Below, piece after piece: positions 46,049 to 56,617 of a stretch of DNA of 64,000 nucleotides. A model generated the notes under the pieces. It searched no databases, was not told the origin of the DNA, and saw nothing but the letters and a program-made list of their open reading frames with translations. The stretch comes from Rutidosis leptorrhynchoides. Its lineage: Eukaryota > Streptophyta > Magnoliopsida > Asterales > Asteraceae. The stretch spans positions 30,704,001-30,768,000 of the forward strand of contig NC_092341.1 in the NCBI RefSeq assembly GCF_046630445.1, written 5' to 3'. Within the stretch, counting starts at the first letter, position 1. Every line of letters starts with the position of its first letter. The position numbers and the translations under genes were made by a program.

Positions 46049-46676
46049 TGTTAGACATTGGTCAAATAAATGAGGCTAAATGGACGGTGCATTTGTGCAC
46101 ATGATATTTGTGTGGCTGATTCTTAAAACCAAAGAAGTCAACATTACTATTGTTTTGAAGGCCACCTACCATGTTTGTTGACCACATGTTTGTTATGGCA
46201 AATATTACATTCAACGTATGGTGTATAACAAATAAGGAGGCTACATAAGTCTTCTTGCATGAATGGAGGTTCAACTATAAAAGGCAATGCTTGGAACTTC
46301 ATTCATCATCCCATTCTTCACATCTAATCTCATATCTAAAAACACATACTTGAAAGAGTTTACTAATAACTCTTGTGAAGAGTATTGTAGAAAATAGAGA
46401 GGGTATAGAATTGTTAAATAAAATTCTATACGAGTGAGTTACGAGGGAAGTGTTATAATCTAGTGAGTGGTCCAAATACTTTGTTAGTATTTTTCGGAGC
46501 CTAGATTAGAGTGATACATTGTAACCTCGGGTTTGCCATATTTGCTAGTAAAATTCATCTCTGCTTCCGCCCGTGGACTAGGCCTCACGCCGAACCACAA
46601 AAATCCTTGTGTCTTTATTTATTGCTTAATTGTTCTATTAATTTTTCGGGTCTTGAAACTGCGCTAAATCACAACA
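46049..46676 (+). repeat. 3' LTR of TE-D
   Basis: 628 bp; it differs from the 5' LTR by about seven substitutions and a 5-bp insertion near 46215. Confidence 0.93.
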
Positions 46677-47495
46677 CCGGAAGTAGAGGTTCATCTATTC
46701 CGTTGCGGTGAAGGTCCAATATATACATTTAAATCGAGTTTAGGTGGCTGGGATCAAGATCAGCTTGAAGTTAGAGATATATTAGATAAATATGGGTTCA
46801 AATCTGTGTATGCTTTTAATACGCAATCAGGTAGAGGTGTTCCGATTAGGTTTAACCCTAGAAATGGAAGATCTATGCTTTCAATAACATAAGCAAACAT
46901 CCCCTTAGATTTGGTGTGTTTTTGTTTTTCTATTCATAGGCACACATAATTAATTCAGAAGTTATTGCCTTGAATCTAAATGGTCAAATACTCCATATTT
47001 ATAATCAAAAGATTGTAGGCTGTTAATGAGGAACTGGTGGAGTAATTGAAGATATATGATACCTATATAAGATATAAGATATAAAATTATGAGTATAGAG
47101 AAATAGAACTTACTAAGGGGCGAGGAGAAAGGTGGCATGATCATGGTCCGTAAATTGACACTAATGAAAGTAAGGTATTATGTAGTGAACGAATGCATCT
47201 ATTGAAACTATAGGGCTCACCTGCATGTACGTATTAATTAATTTCATAGTATTGATTTTTTCAAAATATTTGTGGGTTTCAGGATTCATTGATAAAGCCA
47301 ATCATCAGAATTTTAATTGGGGTGGCAGTATTAACTGCAATGACTATTCTGGTTATGAAGGAGACTCCGGGATGGGCTAAGAAGTTGAACCTCACTGGTG
47401 TTAACTTCAATGTCCCTCCATGGGTCCTAGCTTGCGTGGTTATTGTTTTTACTCGTTTGAGGAAGAGATCCAGAGAGTTCTTCAAAAGTCATTGA

Positions 47496-48102
47496 TTTTA
47501 TTGTCCCTTTTGGCACGTCATAATCTAATTGAATTTTCATAATATGGTTATGTGATAAATGTTTTCAGTTTATAGTCTTTTTTTTATTATTAAAAGAGTC
47601 ATGCACTTCAAAAGTCATGCACGCAAACAGAGTCCTTATAAAGCAACTGAATATTTATGTCACGTTCTCTCTTGCACGGCTCAATAACTCATTCAGTTAC
47701 TTCAAGCTTCAACAATCAAACAATGTAGTTTTAAACATAAAATGAATAAATATAAATATTCATTTTCTACTACTGTGATTGATTCATGACATTTGCTAAA
47801 TTGCTAGTAACAAATGAATCTCAGTATCCAAATATTATCAACAAATGCAGAACAAATATCTAAAAAACCATTCAAACAAGATAAACATAAACATAAACAT
47901 AATAATTATAAGAATAAAAATACAAACAAACAAAAACAAGTAACAAACTACAAATTTCTGAATCCATGAACGATTTAACTAAATATCAACAATGAGATTG
48001 TTAAGACTTGTGTTTAATTCTGTATGTCCCATAAAACAACTATGAACAATTACAAAAATAATGAACCATCCCCCTACTTAACTTTCAATTAGAATCTAAT
48101 CA
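47496..48102. other. Intergenic between split host gene and kinase
   Basis: It holds the probable 3' UTR of the split gene and the 3' side of the kinase gene. AT-rich, with no ORF or repeat I can support. Confidence 0.5.
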
Positions 48103-49266
48103 TCAACATATCTTGCTAACTGCTACGGGAAATCGCTGTACTTCATCAAACAACCTAACATGTGTAATTTTTTCGTCCTCAATCACATCAACTTCCTCTT
48201 CTGAACAAGAAGACGACCACAACTCATTCTCATCATTGAATGCTGACGGTGATGAGGTAATTGCATTTATGTCCAATATCTCATCCTGCAATTCGCTGAC
48301 ATCATCGTGTAAACGTTTTAAAAAGGGATGACTTAACAGCATATTAGCCGTTAATCTACACATTACCTTCTTACTCAAACAACACTTTAAGAAACTGCAT
48401 GCTTCTTCAGAAACACCACTAGAAATAAACGGCAACTCTTTATAATCACGAATTCGCCTCACAATCTCATCGATACCCAAATTTCGTTCTGGAAACAAAA
48501 GCGAATTTCCAGTCAACATCTCAAACACAATACAACCAAACGCCCATATATCTGCAGGCTTCCCTTGAACACCATTTATTACCACTTCCGGTGATAAATA
48601 CCTAGCCGTCCCCCTCCGAATAGGGCCCACATTCCTCTTCTTAACCTGTTTCACCCTTTTTGCCAACCCTAAATCCCCAATTTTAGCAATTAACAAGCCG
48701 TTTCTTCTAGAACTTTCCACAAGCATTACATTCTCTGGTTTCAAATCACATTGAACATATCCTTTCTTATGAACATAACGTACCCCACGCAGAATCGATC
48801 TAGAGTAACGCTTGACATCAAATTCTGGCAATCCTTTCCCGTTTGATCTCTTGATCAAATCAGCTAGGGTTCCGCCAGAAGCATACTCCAATAACAAGTT
48901 ATACACCATCTGATTGTTCTCGTCAACTGTAATTTCATCACCATAACACTTGATCACATTTGGACAACCTCGAACATTATCCATAATCTGTTTCTCCTTC
49001 TGAATCGAATAAGAAACAGACATCTCTGCAGACTTAACAGCCATAATCGGTGGATACAAGCTGTATCTATAATTAGGGTTCTTTAAAATCCCTTTAAAAA
49101 CACAACCATAACTTCCTTTACCAATTATTTCACCTCTAAACCAAGCAGCTCCATCTCCGTACATGTTTTTCTGCACAATCTTTAAATCTTCTTGTTTACT
49201 CTTTTTATTTCCTTCATTAACGTAATTTGCATCAATCAAACTTCTTTTATTCGTCTTCATGTTCAA
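48103..49266 (-). CDS. Protein kinase, MAPKKK-like, single exon
   Basis: 387 residues, intact. The Gly loop is GKGSYGCV (49-56), the ATP lysine AVK (K78), the alpha-C Glu about 91. The catalytic loop is VQCDLKPEN (171-179, D174 and N179 present; the usual His of HRD is Gln172). The metal-binding motif is DLG (198-200) in place of DFG. The activation segment has GTARYLSPE (219-227), then DIWAFGCIVFEM (239-250). The domain ends near 320. An acidic tail (SCSEEEVDV near 355) follows. The intron-less form, length and CDLKPEN signature resemble plant MAPKKK17/18-type kinases, which act in ABA and stress MAPK cascades; the exact subgroup is not certain. The nucleophilic Asp, ATP Lys and DxG Asp are present, so activity is plausible. 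The 5' flank to about 49600 is AT-rich. Confidence 0.88.
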   Translation of the reverse strand: MNMKTNKRSLIDANYVNEGNKKSKQEDLKIVQKNMYGDGAAWFRGEIIGKGSYGCVFKGILKNPNYRYSLYPPIMAVKSAEMSVSYSIQKEKQIMDNVRGCPNVIKCYGDEITVDENNQMVYNLLLEYASGGTLADLIKRSNGKGLPEFDVKRYSRSILRGVRYVHKKGYVQCDLKPENVMLVESSRRNGLLIAKIGDLGLAKRVKQVKKRNVGPIRRGTARYLSPEVVINGVQGKPADIWAFGCIVFEMLTGNSLLFPERNLGIDEIVRRIRDYKELPFISSGVSEEACSFLKCCLSKKVMCRLTANMLLSHPFLKRLHDDVSELQDEILDINAITSSPSAFNDENELWSSSCSEEEVDVIEDEKITHVRLFDEVQRFPVAVSKIC

Positions 49267-49904
49267 TACAGAATGTTTTGCTTATAGCTAGGGTTTAATT
49301 TGGTGGAAAGAAAATGTTATTGTATGTATTGGTGCAAATGCAGAGTAAGTATATATATGTTATTGGTAACTTGGGCCTAAAGGAATAAAATTGGAAATTG
49401 AGGGGTAAAATTAGGGTTAGGGTTTAGTTGAATGAATGAAATTTGGGTTTGTTTTGATGATCAGAGCTGTATATAAATTAAATTGTACAGATTAATTACT
49501 ATAATATTACTATTTAAATTTTGTAGAAATAAAACAAAATTTAAAATAAAAAATGAAAAAAGAAGCGTGTATTTATAACGGAATAACGGGCAGCTGCGTT
49601 AGTACAAATCACAAGTGAACTTTAACCAATGTGTGAGAGTTCTATAATTGAGGGAATAGTTATGTTATCTTACTTTGTGGTCACGTTTTCTTCGATTTAT
49701 ATGTTGCAACTTGTCATAAGATAAATATGTTGCAAACCGTAGGAGCATGTTAGCTAATTTGATGTTGCCTATTAATTCGACAAAAGGTTTTCAATATACA
49801 TAGTTTCAATAGTGTTTTGAAACATTGGAAGATTAAAATGGTTTGAAATTGAACAAATTTAGAACACGATATGAAAACAATCAAAAATGAAAACCTCTGT
49901 TTTT
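49267..49904. other. Kinase 5' flank and intergenic
   Basis: Probable promoter and 5' UTR of the minus-strand kinase gene, then AT-rich spacer up to the LINE 3' end. No other gene is visible. Confidence 0.5.
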
Positions 49905-50501
49905 TGGAACGGTAAAAATTCTATTACACAACTATCTCCCTAGCGAGAAGCTAAATTACAACGGCTTCAATCGCCAATCTTTTCAGTTTACATTCAATTT
50001 ATCTCTACTACTTAACCAACTAAAAGAAAACAAAGAAATCAAACCAAATAAACATTCTTTCTTCAACGAATGCGATTGGATTAACTACTAATTCGGAACC
50101 TCCAAATATGCCAAACAAAAGAAGCAATGATCATGTATAACTTTATCTCACTTGTAGCTTCCAATCATCAAACCATGAATTCCATTCACTCCAAGCTGCG
50201 AAATTAAGGATGTCAATGTTCTATCAATCTTTTCACTCTACTCCATAAACCAACACCAACATCACATTCCTTGGAAGATCCTCGGCCCAATTAGTATAGG
50301 TATCCGAGACCGGTAATATATTGTTATCAGTAACCTGTCTCGTCCAACTAACTAAGTGACCGTTATCACTAGCAACTTCCATGACCACTTATCTGCATCA
50401 CTTGATTAATAAACTTGACCAATATAAGCAGTTAGCCTTTGAACATATTCATCATTCCGGGCTCCGAGCACTTGCTGATTTCATGACCACAACTAAGCGC
50501 A

Positions 50502-50874
50502 TGTTGGAAACTAAACTTGTTTTGGGGCTATGTGTTTTGGATTTGGGCTTGCAAGTATACAAGTATATGGATCAAGATTGTAGCCTATTATCTACAAACC
50601 TCATGGAATATGTAGTAGTCAAAGTGTGTAGAAAAATCTTATAAAATATCTAAGTCTAGAATTATCATGAGAATACTTAGGAAATATCTAGATATTAGTG
50701 GATGGTGAAGTGTTCTAGAATAGTCCATTGTGTAGTATAAATAGAGGGTTTCACCCCTCATTTGTATTCAAGCAAAACAATAAGCAATAAAACAAAGTTT
50801 TCAAGATCAATCAAACATCTAAATCATCAATCCTCTCTTCCACAAATAATATACATAACCTCCCATTTCCAACA
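50502..50874 (+). repeat. 5' LTR of TE-C
   Basis: 373 bp, TGTTGGAAAC...TTTCCAACA, with a 9-bp terminal inverted repeat. A TATA box lies at 50736-50743. Confidence 0.92.
50736..50743 (+). promoter_or_regulatory. TATA box in TE-C LTR
   Basis: TATAAATA followed by a leader-like stretch and AATAAA about 40 bp later; the same arrangement occurs in the 3' LTR. Confidence 0.55.
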
Positions 50875-50877
50875 AAT

Positions 50878-50890
50878 TGGTATCAAGAGC
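50878..50890 (+). promoter_or_regulatory. Primer-binding site of TE-C
   Basis: TGGTATCAAGAGC, 3 nt after the LTR: an initiator Met tRNA type site with one extra A. Confidence 0.75.
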
Positions 50891-50903
50891 TTGGTTCGAC
50901 AAG

Positions 50904-51506
50904 ATGATGGCCAACAATGTCATCACATTTCCTGGCCTCACAAAGGATAATTATGATCGATGGAACATCCAAATGAAGACCTTCCTAGGTGGACAAGACC
51001 TATGGGAGATTGTGGAGGAAGGCTATGAGGAACCTACTGAAAAAGGTTATCTCAGCAAGGAGAAAAAACTATTGAAAACCAACGATTAAAAGGCTCTTTC
51101 CATCATCCAACAAAGTGTAGATGATGGAGCTTTTGAGAAAATTGCAAGTGCAACCATTGCCAAGAAAGCATGGGAGATCTTGGAGAATTCTCACAAGGGA
51201 GTTGATAAAGTGAAAAAGGTTCGACTACAAACACTACGAGGTGAGTTCGAATCCTTAAATAAGAAAGACTCTGAATCAATTTCCGATTATTTTACAAGAG
51301 TCTTGGCGGTTGTCAATCAATTAAAGAGGAATGGTGAAACTTTAAGTGATGTAAGAGTCATTGAGAAAATTCTTAGATCATTAGATTCAAAATTCGACTA
51401 TATAGTCGTAGCCATTGAAGAATCTAAAGATCTAGAATCAATGACTATCGATGAACTCATGGGTTCACTACAAGCCCATGAAGAGAGGTTTAATAAAAAA
51501 AAGTAA
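50904..51506 (+). pseudogene. TE-C gag
   Basis: It starts MMANNVITFPGLTKDNYDRW, a typical copia gag start. A TAA at 51087-51089 (probably from CAA) interrupts it. The frame goes on as [11 protein letters not shown], then the 51180-51506 ORF with [20 protein letters not shown] and [14 protein letters not shown]. It leaves frame at an A-run (about 51496-51503), after which the RG-rich gag end is in the next frame. Confidence 0.88.
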
Positions 51507-52491
51507 AGAGCCTTTGGAGCAAGCTTTGCAAGCAAAACTCTCTTTTAAGGAAGAAAACAGTGAAAAGACTCATCAAACGAGTCAACGAGCTCGTGGTCAA
51601 GTACGTGGCCGAGGACGAGGGCAAGGATATATTAAACGTGGAGGTTATAGTTCTTACAAAAATGAAGAAAGAAGTCAAGATTTTCACTCGACAAGAGGTC
51701 GCGGGAGAGGCTACACAAGTAGAAGGCCAAGGTATGACAATTCTCAAACCAAATGTTATAATTGTCATAAATTTGGCCACTATGCTTCGGAATGCGAGAA
51801 GTCAAACAATTACGTGCAAGAAAGAGTAAATTTTGCACAAGAAGATACCGAAGCCGTGAAAAACACTTTGTTACTAGCATGCAAAGGTGAAGATAACGGA
51901 GAATCAAATTTGTGGTATCTCGACACGGGTGCAAACAACCATATGTGCGGTGACAAAAACATGTTTGTGGAGTTAGACGAGGTAATTAGTGGAAATATCA
52001 CCTTCGGAGATTCCTCTAAAGTCCCGGTTAAAGGCAAAGGTAAGATTCTCATCCGCTTGAAAAATGGAAGGCATCAATTTATCTCTAACGTGTATTATGT
52101 GCCCAATATGAAGACGAATATACTGAGTATTGGACAACTCTTGGAGAAAGGATATGATATTCACATGATAAATCGTACCATTTCTTTAAGAGACCAAAAA
52201 GGAGGTTTGATTGCTAAGGTGCCTATGTCAACGAATAGGATGTTCATGCTAAATATTCAACATGACATTCCAAGATGTTTAAAAGCATGTTTCAAAGATA
52301 ATTCTTGGCTTTGGCACATGAGATACGGGCACTTAAATTTTGGAGGCTTAAAATTATTATCAAGTAAAGGAATGGTGAAGGGTTTGCCTCCAATTAATCA
52401 TCCGGATCAAATATGTGAGGGATGCCTTCTAGGAAAGCACTTCCGAAACAGTTTTCCAACAGAAGCTTCTAGTAGAGCGAAGAAACTCTAG
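51507..52491 (+). pseudogene. TE-C gag C-terminus, protease, pre-integrase
   Basis: Open from 51451 in this frame; coding after the A-run. An Arg-Gly-rich RNA-binding stretch is followed by a CCHC knuckle ([14 protein letters not shown]), protease ([11 protein letters not shown]), and the GAG-pre-integrase domain ([29 protein letters not shown]). It ends at a TAG just after RAKKL because a base is missing; the integrase begins in the next frame within 20 bp. Confidence 0.88.
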
Positions 52492-52508
52492 AACTTATTC
52501 ACAAGGAT

Positions 52509-54719
52509 GTGTGTGGACCCATCAGCCCACCGTCTTTTGGTAAAAATAGATATTTTCTTCTATTCATTGATGATTTTAGTCGAAAGACATGGGTCTATTT
52601 TCTAAAAGAGAAGTCGGAAGCTTTTGGAATGTTCAAGAAGTTTAAAGCATTTGTGGAGAATCAAAGTGGTCTCACCATAAAGGCGATGAGATCCGATCGT
52701 GGAGGAGAGTTCACATCCAAGGAATTCAAGGAATTTTGCGACAACAATGGGTTACGACGTCCTCTAACCTTTCCGTATTCACCTCAGCAAAATGGTGTTG
52801 CGGAAAGAAAAAATAGGACCATTCCAGATATGGCTCGGAGTATGTTAAAGAGCAAAAGGATGCCTAAGGAGTTTTGGGCTGAGGCAATGGACTGTGCGAT
52901 CTATCTAGCAAATCGCTCGCCCACTAGAAGCGTCAAGAACAAAACGCCCATTGAAGCTTGGAGTGGAAGGAAGCCCGACATCTCACACCTTCGAGTGTTC
53001 GGAAGTGTGGCATATGCTCATGTGCCAGATCAGAAGAGGACGAAGCTCGATAATAAAAGCGAGAAACTCATATTCGTGGGCTATGACTCAAGTTCGAAGG
53101 GTTACAAGTTATACAATCCCAAGACCGGTAAAGTAATCTCAAGTCGAGATGTGGTGTTCGATGAAGAAGCAACATGGGATTGGAAGGTTTCCGAAGAGAA
53201 GAACTACGACTTTCTCCCTTATCCATTCGAAAGTACTGCAAGGAACAAAGAATATCTAGAAGTTCAAGAACCTTCTAGTACACCATCTTCGCACTCTCCA
53301 CGTACTCTAACCACTACACCTAATGAAGTGACACCAACATCAGGAGGAGAATCAAGTAGGCTACAACATCATACAAGGAGCATTAGGGAGTTGTACGAGG
53401 TAACCCAACCTATGGAGGATCTATCATTGTTCTGCCTTCTTGCCGATTGTGAGCCAGTAAGTTATGAAGACGCAGCAAAAAGCCAAAAGTGGAAATGTGC
53501 TATGGACGAAGAGATTCAAGCAATCGAGAAGAATAATACGTGGGATCTTGCCACACTACCAAAGGGACATAAGGCTATTGGTGTAAAATGGGTGTACAAG
53601 GCCAAGAAGAATTCCAAAGGTGAAGTTGAAAGATATAAGGCAAGGTTGGTGGCGAAGGGATATAGTCAACGAGCCGGCATAGACTATGACGAGGTATTCG
53701 CTCCCGTCGCTCGTCTAGAAACTATAAGATTGATAATCTCACTTGCGGCTCAGCATAATTGGAAGATTTATCAAATGGATGTCAAATCTGCATTCCTTAA
53801 TGGCCACTTAGAAGAAGAAGTCTATATAGAACAACCTTTGGGATACATCGTGAAAGGCCAAGAGAATAAGGTGCTGAAATTGAAAAGGGCCTTATATGGG
53901 TTGAAGCAAGTGCCTCGAGCATGGAATAGCAGGATAGACAAGTATTTCCAGCAAAATGGCTTTACAAAATGCCCAGATGAGCATGCTCTCTATGTGGATG
54001 ACTTGATATTCACTGGTAGTAATCCCAAAATGTTCGAGGAGTTCAAGAAAGCAATGGTTCGGGAGTTCGAGATGACCGACATTAGACTTATGGCTTATTA
54101 TCTTGGGATCGAGGTGAAACAAAAGAAAGAAGGAATATTCATATCTCAAGAAGGTTATGCGAATGAGGTGCTCAAGAAGTTTAAGATGAATGACTGCAAG
54201 TCAATGAACACACCGGTGGATTGCAATCTCAAATTGTCAAAAGATGATGAAGGATACTTGGTGGACCCAACACAATACAAAAGTTTGGTTGGAAGTCTGA
54301 GGTACCTAACCTGCACGAGGCCAGATATTCTCTACGGAGTTGGACTAGTAAGTCGATACATGGAAGCACCTACAATAAATCACTTGAAGGCGGCCAAGAG
54401 GATACTTCGCTACATCAAAGGTACGATTGACTATGGCCTGTTTTATTCGCCTTCTGATCACTTCAAACTAGTTGGATACAGTGATAGTGATTGGGCTGGA
54501 GACATAGATGATCGTAAGAGTACGAGTGGTTTTGTGTTCTATATGGGAGATACGGCGTTCACATGGAGCTCGAAGAAGCAACCCATTGTGACTCTGTCAA
54601 CCTGTGAAGCCGAGTTTGTAGCAGCAACATCGTGCACCTGTCATGCAGTATGGCTTAGAAAGTTACTAAATGAGCTAAAGTTTTTTTCAAAAGGAAGCTA
54701 CAGAGATATATGTGGATAA
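52509..54719 (+). pseudogene. TE-C integrase, RT and RNase H
   Basis: 736 codons. Integrase: FIDDFSRKTWVYFLK, MRSDRGGEF (catalytic Asp), NGVAERKNRT (catalytic Glu). RT: WVYKAKKNSKGE, RLVAKGYSQRAGID, YQMDVKSAFLNGHLEEEVY, LYGLKQVPRAWNSRID, YVDDLIFTGS. About 15 residues normally found between CPDEHAL and YVDD are absent; CTCTATGT at the junction suggests deletion between short repeats. RNase H: YSDSDWAGDIDDRKSTSG, LSTCEAEF. The frame is lost at a T-run (about 54680) and RNase H ends in another frame. Confidence 0.9.
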
Positions 54720-54950
54720 CAAGTCTGCGATTGCTCTAGCAAAGAATCCAGTCTTCCATGATCGAAGCAAACACATCAATACAAAATACCATTACATAAG
54801 GGAGTGTGTTACAAATAAAGAGGTGCAGATAAAGTAAGCGAAGTCACTTGACCAAGTTGCTGATATTTTCACAAAGCCCCTAAAACACGAGACATTTAAG
54901 AGATTACGGAATATGCTCGGAGTGACAAAATCAAGTTTAAGGGGGGCTTT
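54690..54950 (+). pseudogene. TE-C RNase H end and PPT
   Basis: After the T-run frameshift the RNase H end continues ([32 protein letters not shown]) with an in-frame TAA near 54836, then FTKPLKHETF and the PPT AAGGGGGG directly before the 3' LTR. Confidence 0.82.
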
Positions 54951-55320
54951 TGGAAACTAAACTTGTTTTTGGGCTATGTGTTTTGGATTTGGGCTTGCAA
55001 GTATACAAGTATATGGATCAAGATTGTAGCCTATTATCTAGAAACCTCATGGAATATGTAGTAGTCAAAGTGTGTAGAAAAATCTTATAAAATATCTAAG
55101 TCTAGAATTATCATGAGAATACTTAGGAAATATCTAGATATTAGTGGATAGTGAAGTGTTCTAGAATAGTCCACTGTGTAGTATAAATAGAGGGTTTCAC
55201 CCCTCATTTGTAATCAAGCAAAACAATAAGCAATAAATCAAAGTTTTCAAGATCAATCAAACATCTAAATCATCAATCCTCTCTTCCACAAATAATATAC
55301 ATAACCTCCTATTTCCAACA
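54948..55320 (+). repeat. 3' LTR of TE-C
   Basis: 373 bp; the first two bases are TT instead of TG. Otherwise close to the 5' LTR. Confidence 0.9.
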
Positions 55321-55496
55321 AATATCACGAAGTTTATCAAAACTGTACAATCTTTCGAGATTCAATAACACCGTTAATTTTACATTTGGAAAATGTCGGA
55401 AGTATATTGGACCATAGCCCATTGCCGAAATTAGTACCACCATCACAAACAGCATGTGAACCATAAAATGCCTTCAAAACCTTTCCCCACAAGTCA

Positions 55497-55916
55497 TGAT
55501 GTACGTACACATGATGGGTCTGACCCAATTATGATTGCTTCTTGTTTTGGCCTTGGATCAAAGAAACAAACTATGTTGTTGGGCCTTGGGACACGCATGA
55601 TCTTTGACACGGGTTAGCATGTGAGCTTGAAGAACAAGCAATAGACTATCAATTGATAATTGGAGTCTAAATTGAAAATATATTTAGTTTCCTTTTTATT
55701 AATTATTTGTTCTTATCTCAGTTCACCTATATATAATGAACGTTGAATAGATTATTATTGGTTATCTTGAATTAATTAATAAAAGTTTGATATTGAGCCA
55801 TTGGCTTTGTTACTTCGTGAGCTTATATTTGGCCACGATCATTATTTTGTGTGTTACGTAAGAGTAATACAATTTATTTGTGTTTAATTCTGTTTGGCCA
55901 CGATTCGTTTACATTA
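55497..55916 (+). repeat. 5' LTR of the short non-autonomous element
   Basis: 420 bp direct repeat of 56497-56925. The end is ...TTTACATTA rather than a standard CA; the boundary is fixed by the AGTCA copies. Confidence 0.85.
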
Positions 55917-55945
55917 TTTTGGTATCAAGAGCTAGGATTTGGCCA

Positions 55946-56617
55946 ATGTATCGTGGACATAACCATCGAGTTAATCATCGTAGAAATGCCGAAAGAGGCA
56001 ACGAAGACCCTCGAAACGCAGAAATTGCACGATTATATAAGCGAATCGCCGAGTTGGAACTGAACCAACAATGATTCTCTGCGCAGTACGATTCGGTACG
56101 AATCTATTCAGAACCCATCTATGATACGGATGGTGAGGATGACGAACCCATCTATTATACTGATGGTGAGGATGGAGAATTCATTTATGATACGGAACCC
56201 ATCTATGATACTGATGGTGAGGAATTTTTTTCATTTTCTCCTGATGATGAAAGTGAGATTAAGGTAGTTACTAATAAATACACCAACATGTGCAATGAAA
56301 ATGTTGATGTTGATTTGAAAAATAATTTCAATAAAGATGTTGATGTTGGTGTTGAGAAGTGTCTTTTTGCTCTTGTTGCAATACTTGACACTTTCAATGA
56401 AGAAAACATTATTCGTGTAGTACTTGAGAATCATTTAGATGTTATGATCCTTGAAGTTGTAGACTCGGGGACGATTCTTTTCGAAGAAGGGGAGAATGAT
56501 GTACGTACGCATGATGGGTCTGACCCAATTATGATTGCTTCTTGTTTTGGCCTTGGATCAAAGAAACAAACTATGTTGTTGGGCCTTGGGACACGCATGA
56601 TCTTTGACACGGGTTAG
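55946..56617 (+). pseudogene. gag-like remnant ORF of the short element
   Basis: A 224-codon frame with one internal TGA (56072-56074). The first 42 codons (MYRGHNHRVN..., then a helical EIARLYKRIAELEL) resemble the N-terminus of a plant gypsy gag. After the TGA the same frame has imperfect tandem units EPIYDTDGED (about 56112-56222), a Val/Asp-rich region (VDVDLKNNF), and runs on into the second LTR, stopping at 56615-56617. The ORF ending inside an LTR suggests internal deletion of a larger element. Confidence 0.6.

Larger units (their letters stand above)
14083..46676 (+). mobile_element. TE-D: Ty1/copia element inserted in host exon, itself split
   Basis: LTRs lie at 14083-14705 and 46049-46676 (about seven substitutions and one 5-bp indel apart, near 1.1%). 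Target copies are TCGGA (14078-14082) and CCGGA (46677-46681), one C/T change apart. Without TE-B and the extra target copy the element is about 5.35 kb. Gene order gag, integrase, RT, RNase H defines copia; the gag and pol sequences resemble the TNT1/Tork group (inference). It is disabled by an in-frame TGA, a one-base frameshift near 15715, the TE-B insertion and an A-run frameshift near 45027. Confidence 0.93.
13970..47495 (+). pseudogene. Host gene split by nested retrotransposons (small two-TM protein)
   Basis: Exon 1 starts at 13970 (ATG, 37 codons to 14082), is interrupted by TE-D, and resumes in the same frame at 46682-46889 after the target copy. Exon 2 is 47283-47495, after a TTTCAG acceptor. 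Without the insertions the product would be about 177 residues: an acidic/Ser-rich N-terminus, a conserved-looking soluble block (GGWDQDQLEVRDILDKYGF, then GRGVPIRFNPRNGRSML) and two predicted membrane helices in exon 2 (about LIGVAVLTAMTILV and PPWVLACVVIVF) followed by a basic tail. I do not recognise the family. The exon 1/intron border lacks a GT donor: the frame reaches TAA at 46890 where TAAGC resembles the rest of a donor. That, plus 32 kb of insert, makes a working gene unlikely. Confidence 0.7.
50502..55320 (+). mobile_element. TE-C: Ty1/copia element inside the LINE
   Basis: 4819 bp with 373-bp LTRs differing at about eight sites (2.1%), the oldest LTR element here. Order: PBS, gag, protease, integrase, RT, RNase H, PPT (AAGGGGGG). 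The 3' LTR begins TT instead of TG. The flanks (GCGCA left, AATAT right) do not match, so no target duplication survives. At least one stop, three frameshifts and an in-frame RT deletion make it inactive. Confidence 0.92.

Noticed and set aside
50381-50644. 87-codon plus ORF spanning the LINE/TE-C border
   Set aside because: Antisense to the LINE and running into the TE-C LTR; a chance frame.
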